Below, in pieces: positions 37,879 to 47,059 of a stretch of DNA of 64,000 bases. Each line of letters starts with the position of its first letter. Positions within the stretch are counted from its first letter, which is position 1. The translations under genes and the position numbers were made by a program. Origin of the DNA: Streptomyces sp. cg36 (GTDB lineage: Bacteria; Actinomycetota; Actinomycetes; Streptomycetales; Streptomycetaceae); assembly GCF_041080675.1 (NCBI RefSeq), contig NZ_CP163520.1:2914001-2978000 (forward strand). Direction: 5' to 3'. The notes under the pieces were generated by a model. It did not search any database, was not told where the DNA came from, and worked only from the letters and a program-made list of their open reading frames with translations.

Positions 37879-40223
37879 CCACGTCCCGCAGGAACCGGCT
37901 CCGCGATCTCGCGCTCGGCGCCAGGTTCGCCCTCACCGGCGGGCGCGAGGGCTGGACGCGGACGCTGATGACCGCGATCGGCGTCGGGCTCGGCGTGGCG
38001 CTGCTGCTGGCGACCACCGCCCTGCCGGGCGCGCTGTCCGCCCGCGACGCCCGCGACAACGCCCGCAACGACTTCGGGGCCGGGAGGGACGTGTCGGCCG
38101 CCGCCGACACCATGCTGCTCGCCCGCACCGACACCGTCTTCGGCGACGAGGACATCCGGGGCCGGCTGGTCCAGCCCGAGGGCGACCGGGCGCCGGTGCC
38201 GCCGGGGCTGAAGAAGCTGCCCGCGCCCGGCACCATGGTGGTCTCGCCCGATCTGCGGCACCTGCTGGAGTCGCCCGGCGGCAAGCTGCTGCGCGAGCGC
38301 ATCCCGTACCGGATCGCCGGGACGATCGGGGACGCCGGACTGCTCGGCCCGCACGAATACGCGTACTACGCGGGCAGCGACGCCCTCAAGGACCGGATGA
38401 AGCTCGGCACCGACCAGGGGGACGTCCAGCGGATCAAGGACTTCCCCGAGAAGAAGGCCGACGAACCGATCGATCCGATCCTGGCGCTGCTGATCGTGAT
38501 CATCTTCGTGGTGCTGCTGCTGCCGGTGGCGGTCTTCATCGCGGCGGCCGTCCGCTTCGGCGGCGAGCGGCGCGACCGGCGCCTGGCCGCGCTGCGCCTG
38601 GTCGGCGCGGACAGCAGGATGACCCGCTGGATCGCGGCCGGTGAGGCGCTGGCGGGCTCGGTCCTGGGCCTCGGGTTCGGCACGGTGTTCTTCCTGATCG
38701 CCCGTCAGTACGTGGGCGAGGTCACCGTCGCCCGGCTCAACGTCTTCCCCGCCGACCTCGACCCGAGCCTGGGCCTCGCGCTCCTGGTGGGCGCGGCCGT
38801 GCCCGCCGCGGCCGTCGGCGTCACCCTGCTCGCGCTGCGCGGAGTGGTCATCGAACCGCTGGGCGTGGTGCGCACCTCGGTGCCGCGCCGGCGCCGGCTG
38901 TGGTGGCGGGTGCTGCTGCCGCTGGTCGGACTCGGGCTGCTGGTGCCGATGTTCGACAAGGGCCGCAACCGGGGCTTCTACAACCAGACGCAGGTCATCA
39001 GCGGTACGGTCCTGCTGCTCATCGGCGTCACCGCGCTGCTGCCGTGGCTGATCGAGACCGTGGTGGCACGGCTCGGCGGGGGCGGGGTGAGCTGGCAACT
39101 GGCCGTCCGCAGGCTCCAGCTGACCTCCGGCTCGGCCGCGCGCCTGGTGAACGGGATCGCGGTGGCGGTCGCCGGGGCGATCGCGCTCCAGATGATGCTC
39201 AGCGGCATCGAGGGCGACTACGTGACGTCGAGCGGCGAGGACACCGCCCGGGCCCAGATGGTCGTCCCGGTGTCCGCGAACCTGTCGGCGGCCGAACAGG
39301 CCCGCCGGGAGCAGAACCTGCGGTCCGTGCCGGGCGTGACCGGCACCACCACCCTGGGCTACACGGGCCTCGGCGAACGCGCCAAGAACCCGCAGCACTT
39401 CATCGAGATGGCCGTCGGCGACTGCCGGGCCCTGCGCGAAGTGGGCGAACTGCCCTCGTGCAAGGACGGCGACGTGTTCGTCACCGTCGGCGGCGAGTTC
39501 GGCCAGGAGGGCGCGGAGCCGGGCGCGAAGCTCTACTTCGACCCGACGTACGAGGGCGACGACCGCCGGCACGCGACGACCCCGTACACGGTGCCGCGTG
39601 ACGCCCGTACGGTCCAGGCCCGGGAGGACCCGCTGGGCACCAAGCGCGGCGGCCTGCTGGCCACGCCCGGCGCCCTGAAGAAGATCGCCCAGCCGCGGAT
39701 CGGCTACACGACGTTCGTGAACACGAAGGCGGGCGACCCGCACGTGACGGACCGGGTGCTCAACGCGGCCTGGGCGGACGACCCGTACACGACCGCGCGG
39801 GCGCTCAACGACAGCAAGACGGCGGTGAAGTTCGCCGGGGTGCGGCGCGGCCTCTACATCGGCGCGGCGGCCGTGCTGATGCTGATCGGCACCAGTCTGC
39901 TGGTGTCGATGCTGGAGCAGCTGCGCGAACGCCGGAAGCTGCTCTCCTCGCTGGTCGCCTTCGGCACCCGGCGGGCCACCCTCAGCTGGTCGATCCTGTG
40001 GCAGACGGCGGTCCCGGTGGCGCTGGGCCTGGTCCTGGCGACCGGGGTGGGCCTGGGCCTGGGCGCGGTGCTGCTGCGGATGGTGGGCCGCGGCGTCCAC
40101 GTCGACTGGCCGTCGGTGGCGGGCATGGTGGGCATCGGCGGCGGAGTGGTGCTCCTGGTGACGGCCCTGTCGCTGCCGCCGCTGTGGCGCCTGATGCGGC
40201 CGGACGGGCTGCGCACGGAGTAG
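37875..40223 (+). CDS. FtsX/MacB-type ABC permease
   Basis: 782 residues from ATG 37875. An N-terminal membrane helix (MTAIGVGLGVALLLATTALPG) and a long exported loop precede helices near 215-235 (LALLIVIIFVVLLLPVAVFI) and further segments, including RRDRRLAALRLVGA, the conserved FtsX cytoplasmic loop. A second exported domain (about 480-660) is followed by three C-terminal helices. The duplicated layout (two FtsX halves) is that of actinobacterial ABC3 permeases used for drug or peptide resistance, or for envelope stress. Substrate unknown. Confidence 0.92.
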   Translation: MTTSRRNRLRDLALGARFALTGGREGWTRTLMTAIGVGLGVALLLATTALPGALSARDARDNARNDFGAGRDVSAAADTMLLARTDTVFGDEDIRGRLVQPEGDRAPVPPGLKKLPAPGTMVVSPDLRHLLESPGGKLLRERIPYRIAGTIGDAGLLGPHEYAYYAGSDALKDRMKLGTDQGDVQRIKDFPEKKADEPIDPILALLIVIIFVVLLLPVAVFIAAAVRFGGERRDRRLAALRLVGADSRMTRWIAAGEALAGSVLGLGFGTVFFLIARQYVGEVTVARLNVFPADLDPSLGLALLVGAAVPAAAVGVTLLALRGVVIEPLGVVRTSVPRRRRLWWRVLLPLVGLGLLVPMFDKGRNRGFYNQTQVISGTVLLLIGVTALLPWLIETVVARLGGGGVSWQLAVRRLQLTSGSAARLVNGIAVAVAGAIALQMMLSGIEGDYVTSSGEDTARAQMVVPVSANLSAAEQARREQNLRSVPGVTGTTTLGYTGLGERAKNPQHFIEMAVGDCRALREVGELPSCKDGDVFVTVGGEFGQEGAEPGAKLYFDPTYEGDDRRHATTPYTVPRDARTVQAREDPLGTKRGGLLATPGALKKIAQPRIGYTTFVNTKAGDPHVTDRVLNAAWADDPYTTARALNDSKTAVKFAGVRRGLYIGAAAVLMLIGTSLLVSMLEQLRERRKLLSSLVAFGTRRATLSWSILWQTAVPVALGLVLATGVGLGLGAVLLRMVGRGVHVDWPSVAGMVGIGGGVVLLVTALSLPPLWRLMRPDGLRTE

Positions 40224-40232
40224 TACGGAAAC

Positions 40233-40260
40233 GGGGGCGGGGCCGAAAGGCCCCGCCCCC
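40233..40260. terminator. GAAA-loop hairpin after ABC operon
   Basis: Perfect 12-bp GC stem (40233-40244 with 40249-40260) closed by a GAAA tetraloop, 10 bases after the permease stop. A second possible user is the convergent oxyR. Confidence 0.85.
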
Positions 40261-40350
40261 ACCGCGTGGGCCCGCCCCACCGCGTGGGCCCGCCCCACCG
40301 CGTGGCCCCGCCCCACCGCGTGGGCCCGCCCCACCAGGTGGGCCAGCCCT
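40261..40350. repeat. 18-bp tandem repeats
   Basis: Five copies of ACCGCGTGGGCCCGCCCC, the last two degenerate, follow directly after the terminator between the convergent permease and oxyR genes. The period is six codons, so shadow frames remain open. Confidence 0.85.
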
Positions 40351-40423
40351 GCCTCGCGGGCCCGCCCCGCTCCGGGGGCGCGCACTGTCCCGCGGGCCGT
40401 GTCCTGCCTCGCGGGCCGCGCCC

Positions 40424-41428
40424 TCACTCCGTGGGCCGCACCGGCAGTACGCCGAGCGCGTCCCGCAGCGCCCCCGCGAACTCCTCGAACTCCTCCTGGC
40501 GGGCCGCGCCCGAGCGGATGGCGAGGGCGACCCGGCGGGACGGGGCCGGGCCCGCGAAGTACCCGGTGACGAGGCTGTCGTTGCGGCCCGTCTCGACCTG
40601 CACCGCCGTGCGCGGCAGCAGCGTCACGCCGAGGCCCCCGGCGACCAGCTGGACCAGCGTGGACAGGCCCGCCGCCGTGGTGGTGACGGCCGCGCCCTCC
40701 TCGCGCCCGGCCTCCCGGCAGATGTCCAGCGCCTGGTCGCGCAGGCAGTGGCCCTCGTCGAGCAGCAGCAGGTCCAGCTCGCGCAGCGCCTCGCGCGGAA
40801 TGTCGGCGCGCCCGCCCAGCCAGTGCTCGCGCGGCATCACCAGGACGAAGTCCTCGTCGAAGAGCGGGAGTTCGGTGACCTGGGGCGCCCCCAGCGGCAC
40901 GGCGAGCAGCAGCGCGTCCAGCCGCCCGGCGGCGAGCCCGTCGAGCAGCGAGGACGTCTGCTCCTCGTGGACCTGGAGGTCCAGCTCCGGGTACCTGTCG
41001 TGGACGAGCCGCAGTACCGTCGGCAGCAGGTACGGCGCCACGGTCGGGATCACCCCGAGCCGCAGCACCCCGGTGAAGGGCGCCCGTACGGCCTCGGCCT
41101 CCTCCAGGAGCGAGCCGACGGCGTCCAGGACCGCCTTGGCCCGCACCGCGAGCCGCTCCCCGGCGGGCGACAGGAAGACCCGGCGCGTGGTGCGCTCCAG
41201 GAGCTGCACCCCGAGCGTCTCCTCCAGCGCCGAGACCGCGCCGGAGAGCGCGGGCTGGCTCATGCCGATGGCCGCCGCCGCGTCCCGGAAGTGCAGGTGC
41301 TCGGCCACGGCCGCGAACGCCCGCAGCTGGGCCAGGCTGGGCTGTTTCGCGGGCCGGACCGGCCCCCGTACCGTCCGGTGGCCACCGGACGGGGCCGCCG
41401 CGCCGCCCGCACCACTATGTACGCCCAC
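40424..41428 (-). CDS. oxyR: Peroxide-sensing LysR regulator OxyR
   Basis: 334 residues. The LysR helix-turn-helix is at about 30-90 (AQLRAFAAVAEHLHFRDAAAAIGMSQPALSGAVSALEE, in pieces). The redox pair Cys228 and Cys237 lies in GHCLRDQALDICRE, with the nine-residue spacing of E. coli Cys199/Cys208. The GTG at 41428 has GGAGG nine bases upstream; the frame beyond is spurious. It is divergent from ahpC with a 135-base shared promoter region, so it should activate ahpCD when oxidised. Confidence 0.95.
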   Translation of the reverse strand: MGVHSGAGGAAAPSGGHRTVRGPVRPAKQPSLAQLRAFAAVAEHLHFRDAAAAIGMSQPALSGAVSALEETLGVQLLERTTRRVFLSPAGERLAVRAKAVLDAVGSLLEEAEAVRAPFTGVLRLGVIPTVAPYLLPTVLRLVHDRYPELDLQVHEEQTSSLLDGLAAGRLDALLLAVPLGAPQVTELPLFDEDFVLVMPREHWLGGRADIPREALRELDLLLLDEGHCLRDQALDICREAGREEGAAVTTTAAGLSTLVQLVAGGLGVTLLPRTAVQVETGRNDSLVTGYFAGPAPSRRVALAIRSGAARQEEFEEFAGALRDALGVLPVRPTE

Positions 41429-41563
41429 TGATAAGCACCTCCGATCACGATGACCGAGTCTAGCTATTTCCCTGATCAATGACTCCTATGACACCATCCG
41501 TAATCCGTCCAACCCCCAGGGAAGCCCCCAAAAGGGACCCTTCCCGCATCGCAAGGAGAGCGC

Positions 41564-42118
41564 GTGCTCACTGTCGGTGACAAGTTCCCCGAGTTCGACC
41601 TGACCGCCTGCGTCTCGCTGGAGAGCGGCGCGGAGTTCGAGCAGATCAACCACAAGACCTACGAGGGCAAGTGGAAGATCGTCTTCGCGTGGCCCAAGGA
41701 CTTCACCTTCGTGTGCCCGACCGAGATCGCCGCGTTCGGCAAGCTGAACGAGGAGTTCGCCGACCGTGACGCCCAGGTCCTCGGCTTCTCCGGCGACTCC
41801 GAGTTCGTCCACCACGCCTGGCGCAAGGACCACGCCGACCTGCGTGACCTGCCCTTCCCGATGATGGCCGACTCGAAGCACGAGCTCATGCGCGACCTCG
41901 GCATCGAGGGCGAGGACGGCTTCGCCAAGCGCGCCGTCTTCATCGTCGACCAGAACAACGAGATCCAGTTCTCCATGGTGACCGCCGGTTCCGTCGGCCG
42001 TAACCCCAAGGAGGTCCTGCGGGTCCTGGACGCCCTCCAGACGGACGAGCTGTGCCCGTGCAACTGGTCCAAGGGCGACGAGACCCTGGACCCGGTCAAG
42101 CTCCTCTCGGGCGAGTGA
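41564..42118 (+). CDS. ahpC: Alkyl hydroperoxide reductase peroxiredoxin
   Basis: 184-residue 2-Cys peroxiredoxin that reduces hydrogen peroxide and organic peroxides. The peroxidatic Cys51 is in FVCPTE, and the C-terminal resolving region is ELCPCNW. The GTG at 41564 follows AAGGAGA. ahpD follows 17 bases downstream. OxyR is divergent. Confidence 0.97.
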   Translation: MLTVGDKFPEFDLTACVSLESGAEFEQINHKTYEGKWKIVFAWPKDFTFVCPTEIAAFGKLNEEFADRDAQVLGFSGDSEFVHHAWRKDHADLRDLPFPMMADSKHELMRDLGIEGEDGFAKRAVFIVDQNNEIQFSMVTAGSVGRNPKEVLRVLDALQTDELCPCNWSKGDETLDPVKLLSGE

Positions 42119-42135
42119 GCGGGAGCTGAACTGAC

Positions 42136-42669
42136 ATGGCTCTCGACGAACTGAAGTCCGCCCTGCCGGACTACGCCAAGGACCTGAAGCTGAACCTCGG
42201 CTCGGTCATCGGCAACAGCGAGCTCCCGGCCCAGCAGCTCTGGGGCACGGTCCTGGCCTGCGCGATCGCCTCGCGCTCGCCGAAGGTGCTGCGCGAGCTG
42301 GAGCCCGAGGCCAAGGCCAACCTCTCCCCCGAGGCGTACACCGCCGCCAAGTCCGCTGCCGCGATCATGGCGATGAACAACGTCTTCTACCGCACCCGCC
42401 ACCTGCTCTCCGACCCGGAGTACGGGACGCTGCGGGCCGGTCTGCGGATGAACGTCATCGGCAACCCGGGCGTGGAGAAGGTCGACTTCGAGCTGTGGTC
42501 GCTGGCCGTCTCGGCCGTCAACGGCTGCGGTCAGTGCCTGGACTCGCACGAGCAGGTGCTGCGCAAGGCGGACGTCTCCCGCGAGACGATCCAGGAGGCG
42601 TTCAAGATCGCCTCGGTGATCCAGGCGGTCGGCGTCACCCTGGACGCGGAGGCCGTGCTGGCCGAGTAG
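42136..42669 (+). CDS. ahpD: Alkyl hydroperoxide reductase AhpD
   Basis: 177-residue carboxymuconolactone-decarboxylase-fold protein with the redox pair C131-G-Q-C134 and the nearby His of SHEQVL. In mycobacteria AhpD passes electrons to AhpC in place of AhpF. Full length, co-transcribed with ahpC. Confidence 0.96.
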   Translation: MALDELKSALPDYAKDLKLNLGSVIGNSELPAQQLWGTVLACAIASRSPKVLRELEPEAKANLSPEAYTAAKSAAAIMAMNNVFYRTRHLLSDPEYGTLRAGLRMNVIGNPGVEKVDFELWSLAVSAVNGCGQCLDSHEQVLRKADVSRETIQEAFKIASVIQAVGVTLDAEAVLAE

Positions 42670-42687
42670 GCCCCGCACCCCTCGCAG

Positions 42688-42728
42688 CGAAGGCCCCCGT
42701 CGACGTGATCCGTCGACGGGGGCCTTCG
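42688..42728. terminator. 18-bp perfect hairpin after ahpD
   Basis: Arms 42688-42705 and 42711-42728 pair perfectly around TGATC, 19 bases after the ahpD stop. Confidence 0.9.
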
Positions 42729-42817
42729 CGTGCCTGCGAGGCGCCGTGGCGCCCGCTTCTCAGGGCGCGGGGAACTGCGCGACCAGAGCCTCCACCGGCC
42801 CGCAGCGAAACACCCGC

Positions 42818-44248
42818 CTATTCCTCCTGCCGCCCCGCTTGCTCTCCCGCGGCGCGCAGCGCGTTCTCCCGCGCCGTCGCCCGCAAGTACCCCACCACCG
42901 TGTTCGTCACCGCCACCAGCGGCACCGCGACCACCGAGCCGCCGATGCCGCCGATCAGGCCGCCCGCGGCGACCGAGAGGACCACCGCGAGCGGGTGGAC
43001 GCGCACCGCCCGGCCCAGGATGAAGGGCTGGAGCACATGGCCCTCGATCTGCTGCACCAGCAAGACCACGACCAGGACCATCACGGCCGTGAACACGCCT
43101 TCGGTGACCAGCGCGACCACCACCGCCAGCGCGCCCGAGATCACCGCGCCCACCAGCGGGATGAAGGCGAACAGGAAGATGAAGACCGAGAGCGGCACGG
43201 CCATGGGGACGTGCAGGAAGTAGATCCCCAGGCCGATGAAGATGGCGTCGATCAACGCCACTATCACCGTGCCCCGCACGTACGCGGTGAGCGTGCGCCA
43301 GGCGCGCGGTCCGGCGCCGGCCATCGCGGGCCGGGCCTGCTCGGGCACCAGCCGCAGCACCCACTGCCAGATGTTCTTCCCGTCGTAGAGCAGGAAGAGC
43401 GTCGAGAACATCGCCAGCAGGATGCCGGTGAGGACCTCGACCAGTACGGTCACGCCCTGGAGGCCCGCCGAGGTGATCTCGTTGGTGTTGTGGCCGATGG
43501 TGTCGCTGAGGTTCTTGGCGACCTGGTTGATCTGGTCCTCGGTCACATGGAACGGGCTGTTGAGGAGCCAGCGTTTGAGCTCCTCGATGCCCGCCCTGAC
43601 CTTCTCGGAGAGCGTGTCCAGGTTGTCCATGACCTGCCAGACCACGAACCAGCCGATCAGGCCCATCACGATGAAGCCCGCGATCGTGGTCACGGCGGTC
43701 GCCAGCCCCCGGGGCAGGCCCATCCGCTTGAGCCGGGAGACGGTCGGCTGGAGCAGCGCGGTGATGAACAGCGCGGCCACGAACGCGAGGACCACCAGCC
43801 GTACGGCGCTGATGACCCGCATCAGCACCCAGAGCGTGCCCGCCAGCACCAGCAGCCGCCAGCCGATCTCGGCGGCCACCCGCATCCCGAACGGCACGGC
43901 GGCCACCGGGTCGGGGCGCGCGGCGACGGCGGGCGCGTAGGCGGGCGGGGCGGGCACGTGGTCGGGCACGGTGACGGCGGCCGGGGCCGCGGCGGGCTCG
44001 GTGGCGACGGCGTCGGCCGGGGGCGACGGCCGCGGAGCCGCCGGTTCCGGGTCGGGGGTCCGGTCCGATACGGGGGCCGGGGCGGCGGCCTTCGCCGATG
44101 AATCGTCACTGCGGTCGGCGGCCCGGCCGTCCAGACCCGCTTCCGGGTCGGCACGGGCCTCGGTCTCCACCCGGCGCTCGTCCAGCCGCTGCCCCATCCG
44201 GGTCAGACTGGCGCCCAGCGCCCCGAGCAGTCCCGGCACTTTCGACAT
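42818..44248 (-). CDS. AI-2E-type (PerM) transporter
   Basis: 476 residues. A disordered N-terminus (about 1-110, rich in Ala/Pro/Asp) is followed by about eight membrane helices in the AI-2E pattern (LLVLAGTLWVLM, VLAFVAALFITALLQP, FIVMGLIGWFVVWQVM, then FSTLFLLYDGKNIWQW, PLSVFIFLFAFIPLVGAVISG (in pieces) and a late GGLIGGIGGSVVAVPLVA). The family includes the TqsA exporter and Na+/H+ antiporters; the substrate is unknown. The ATG at 44248 (MSKVPGLLG) is a likely start, but upstream GTG codons cannot be excluded. Confidence 0.87.
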   Translation of the reverse strand: MSKVPGLLGALGASLTRMGQRLDERRVETEARADPEAGLDGRAADRSDDSSAKAAAPAPVSDRTPDPEPAAPRPSPPADAVATEPAAAPAAVTVPDHVPAPPAYAPAVAARPDPVAAVPFGMRVAAEIGWRLLVLAGTLWVLMRVISAVRLVVLAFVAALFITALLQPTVSRLKRMGLPRGLATAVTTIAGFIVMGLIGWFVVWQVMDNLDTLSEKVRAGIEELKRWLLNSPFHVTEDQINQVAKNLSDTIGHNTNEITSAGLQGVTVLVEVLTGILLAMFSTLFLLYDGKNIWQWVLRLVPEQARPAMAGAGPRAWRTLTAYVRGTVIVALIDAIFIGLGIYFLHVPMAVPLSVFIFLFAFIPLVGAVISGALAVVVALVTEGVFTAVMVLVVVLLVQQIEGHVLQPFILGRAVRVHPLAVVLSVAAGGLIGGIGGSVVAVPLVAVTNTVVGYLRATARENALRAAGEQAGRQEE

Positions 44249-44330
44249 GATGCTGCCGCTTCCCTTTCCCCCGCTGCGCGTTCCCACCACTCCCCCCACA
44301 CCGGAGTCGTTCCGTCCGACCGTACACGGG

Positions 44331-44365
44331 CGAAGCCCCTCACCGAAGGACGGTGAGGGGCTTCG
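44331..44365. terminator. 15-bp hairpin after transglycosylase gene
   Basis: Perfect arms (44331-44345 and 44351-44365) around AAGGA, downstream of the transglycosylase stop and upstream of the AI-2E gene. Confidence 0.85.
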
Positions 44366-44399
44366 AAAGGTTGAGCCGCGCGGGGAAAAGATCGCGGTT

Positions 44400-45092
44400 C
44401 TAGTACCAGCTGTTGGCCTGCCAGAACGACCAGGCGCCACAGGGGCTGTGGTAGCTGGAGTTCATGTAGTTCAGGCCCCACTTGATCTGGGTGGCGGGGT
44501 TGGTCCGCCAGTCGGAGCCCACCGAGGACATCTTGGAACCCGGGAGCGCCTGGACCAGGCCGTACGCGCCGGAGCTGGCGTTGACCGCCAGGTAGTTCCA
44601 CGTCGACTCGTGGTTCACGATGTTGCTGAAGCACTGGAACTGGTCGGCCGGCACGATCTGCCGTGCGATGGCCTTGACCTGCTCGACCGTGTACGAGCTC
44701 TGCTGCGGGAACGAGGAGGGGTCGCGGGTGGCGGAGCGGCTGGCGACCTGCTCCTTCTCCTGCTCGCGTTCCTTCGCCTTCTCGTCCGCCGACTCCTTCT
44801 TGGACTTGGCGTCCTTGGCGGCCTGCAGACGGGCGGCCTCTTCGGCCGACTTCTTCGCCGCGGCGCTCGCCTGGGCGGACTGGGCGTCCGCCTGCTGCGT
44901 CAGCGACGCGGTCTGCACCTGGGCCTGCTGGCCCGCGGGTATGTCCGCGAGCAGCGTCGTGTCGGCGGCGGTCGCCTCGACGTTGTCGTTCGAGGTCTGC
45001 GGCGCGCCCGAGGCAACGCCGACGACGGCACCGACGGTGGTGACCGCAGTGGCTGACGCCACCGCGAATCCCCGGACCGAGATCCGGCTCAC
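44400..45092 (-). CDS. Secreted lytic transglycosylase-like cell wall hydrolase
   Basis: 230 residues from GTG 45092 (GGAAGG upstream). A signal peptide (SVRGFAVASATAVTTVGAVVGVASG, in pieces) is followed by a charged Ala/Lys/Glu coiled coil (about 75-130) and a C-terminal SLT/Rpf-type domain (about 150-230) with the catalytic-type Glu in NIVNHESTWNY and the later GAYGLVQALPGSKM. It presumably cleaves peptidoglycan glycan strands. Two cysteines may pair. Its long leader may hold a c-di-AMP riboswitch, as for Rpf genes in Streptomyces. Confidence 0.88.
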   Translation of the reverse strand: MSRISVRGFAVASATAVTTVGAVVGVASGAPQTSNDNVEATAADTTLLADIPAGQQAQVQTASLTQQADAQSAQASAAAKKSAEEAARLQAAKDAKSKKESADEKAKEREQEKEQVASRSATRDPSSFPQQSSYTVEQVKAIARQIVPADQFQCFSNIVNHESTWNYLAVNASSGAYGLVQALPGSKMSSVGSDWRTNPATQIKWGLNYMNSSYHSPCGAWSFWQANSWY

Positions 45093-45269
45093 ACGGTTTC
45101 CTTCCAGCAGCGCCCGCGCTGGTGACCTGACGGACGCAATCGTGCCCCTGGCTCTCTCCTCCCAACTGCTCAGGTCACGGGAGGAACTGACCCGGTGGGC
45201 AACTCCCTTGCGGGAGCGCCGCGTGGTGCTCGGGCGGCATACGGCGACGCTATGGAGTTCTGAGGTACA

Positions 45270-45410
45270 GGTGTGCCGTATGCGGGGCCTGACGGATGCA
45301 AGACTCTGCCGGAGAGCGATGCCGCAAGGCAATTCTTCGTTGCGTGTGAAACCTCACACCCCCTCCGCCCCAGGGGTTTTGCCGGATCCCGTACACGAAG
45401 AGGCGCCGCC
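45270..45410 (-). promoter_or_regulatory. Candidate ydaO-type (c-di-AMP) riboswitch
   Basis: The 368-base gap before the transglycosylase gene holds words like those of the ydaO element in the right order on the minus strand: GGGATCCGGCAAAACC, then GGGGGTGTGAGGTTTCACAC, and later GCATCCGTCAGGCCCCG (compare GAATCCGTCAGCTAACCTCG). ydaO riboswitches precede many actinobacterial wall hydrolases. The closing P1 helix is not clearly matched, so this is tentative. Confidence 0.4.
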
Positions 45411-45460
45411 CGGCTAAGCTCAACGGCTTCGCGGACGGCGCCAATTCGGGCGCAACAGGA

Positions 45461-46780
45461 TCAGATCTGGCCGTCCTCCAGCATTTCGGTCACCAGTGCG
45501 GCGATCTGCGACCGCTCGGAGCGGGTGAGGGTCACGTGCGCGAAGAGCGGATGCCCCTTCAGCTTCTCGACGACGGCGACCACTCCGTCGTACCGGCCGA
45601 CCCGCAGATTGTCCCGCTGGGCCACGTCGTGCGTGAGCACCACCCGTGAATTCGCCCCGATCCGGGACAACACGGTCAGCAGGACGTTCCGTTCGAGCGA
45701 CTGGGCCTCGTCCACGATCACGAACGCGTCGTGCAGCGAGCGTCCGCGGATGTGGGTGAGCGGCAGGACCTCCAGCATCCCGCGGGAGGTCACCTCCTCG
45801 ATCACTTCGCGGGTGGTGACCGCGGAGAGCGTGTCGAAGACGGCCTGGGCCCAGGGCCCCATCTTCTCGGCCTCGGTGCCGGGCAGATAGCCGAGCTCCT
45901 GCCCGCCCACCGCGTACAGCGGCCGGAAGACCATCACCTTCTTGTGCTGACGGCGCTCCAGGACGGCTTCCAGGCCCGCGCAGAGGGCGAGCGCGGACTT
46001 GCCGGTGCCGGCCCGGCCGCCCATCGACACGATGCCGATGTCCGGGTCGAGCAGCAGGTCGAGCGCGATGCGCTGCTCGGCGCTGCGGCCGTGCAGCCCG
46101 AACGCCTCCCGGTCGCCGCGCACCAGCCGGACGTTGCCGTCGGCGGTGACGCGGCCGAGCGCCTTGCCGCGCTCGGACTGGAGCACCAGTCCGTTGTGCA
46201 CGGGAAGGCCGGCGGCCTCCGGTACGAAGAGGGTCTCCTGCTCGTAGAGGAGGTCCACCTGCTCGCCCGAGAGCGACAGTTCGGACATTCCGGTGAAGCC
46301 CGAGTCGGTGATGGCCAGTTCCGCCCGGTACTCCTCGGCGAGCAGGCCGACCGACGACGCCTTGATCCGCAGCGGCAGGTCCTTGGAGACGACGGTGACG
46401 TCGTACCCCTCGGCCTGGAGATTGCGGGCGACGGCGAGGATCCTTGAGTCGTTGTCCCCCAACCTGTAGCCGGCGGGCAGCACGCCGGGATCGGAATGGT
46501 TGAGCTCGACGCGGAGCGTGCCGCCCAGGTCGCCCAGTGCGATGGGGGCGTCGAGGCGGCCGTACCGGACCCGGAAGTCGTCGAGCAGGCGCAGGGCCTG
46601 GCGGGCGAAGTAGCCGAGTTCGGGATGGTGCCTCTTGGCCTCCAGTTCGGTGACCACGACGATCGGGAGCACCACTTCGTGCTCGTCGAACCGGGTCATC
46701 GCGTTGGGATCGGCCAGCAGGACGCTGGTGTCGAGGACGTAGGTGCGCCGGTCGGGCATACGGCGCTTTGTGCTGGTCAC
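45461..46780 (-). CDS. PIN domain-PhoH ATPase
   Basis: 439 residues. An N-terminal PIN nuclease domain (about 12-150, with acidic residues in [20 protein letters not shown] and [11 protein letters not shown]) is fused to a PhoH-type P-loop ATPase (about 225-435: [11 protein letters not shown] 255-265, [19 protein letters not shown]). In mycobacteria PhoH2 with this architecture is an RNA helicase/RNase. The GTG at 46780 (VTSTKRRMP) is preferred over the ATG at 46759, which lacks a ribosome binding site. Confidence 0.92.
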   Translation of the reverse strand: MTSTKRRMPDRRTYVLDTSVLLADPNAMTRFDEHEVVLPIVVVTELEAKRHHPELGYFARQALRLLDDFRVRYGRLDAPIALGDLGGTLRVELNHSDPGVLPAGYRLGDNDSRILAVARNLQAEGYDVTVVSKDLPLRIKASSVGLLAEEYRAELAITDSGFTGMSELSLSGEQVDLLYEQETLFVPEAAGLPVHNGLVLQSERGKALGRVTADGNVRLVRGDREAFGLHGRSAEQRIALDLLLDPDIGIVSMGGRAGTGKSALALCAGLEAVLERRQHKKVMVFRPLYAVGGQELGYLPGTEAEKMGPWAQAVFDTLSAVTTREVIEEVTSRGMLEVLPLTHIRGRSLHDAFVIVDEAQSLERNVLLTVLSRIGANSRVVLTHDVAQRDNLRVGRYDGVVAVVEKLKGHPLFAHVTLTRSERSQIAALVTEMLEDGQI

Positions 46781-46900
46781 CACGGAAGGACATACCCCCT
46801 CAAGAGAGCGGCATGAGGTCGGGGTGCGACGGCGTCGCGGGGGGTGGGGCCGGGCCGTGGCCGCGCTGCGCGGGCCGGGCACCGGCCCTCCGCTCCGTCC

Positions 46901-46913
46901 GTGCACTGTGCAC
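46901..46913. promoter_or_regulatory. GTGCAC palindrome upstream of phoH-like gene
   Basis: GTGCAC-T-GTGCAC, a perfect 6-1-6 dyad 120 bases upstream of the PIN-PhoH start in a 279-base gene-free gap. Candidate operator; regulator unknown. Confidence 0.35.
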
Positions 46914-47059
46914 GTGCGTCCTGGTGCAACGGGCCTCCCGGACGAGCGGCCACTTCGAGCCGCTCAACTGCTGGGGGTATTCCCTCGAACAAGCGCAGCC
47001 ATGCACAGGCATATTCAGTTGGTGGGGACCAAACGGATGGAACCGGGGAGGGGCGCCGG

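Noticed and set aside
37809..40427. 872-codon minus-strand frame opposite the ABC permease
   Set aside because: Low-complexity His/Gln/Arg-rich translation, typical of the antisense of Leu/Ala-rich membrane genes.
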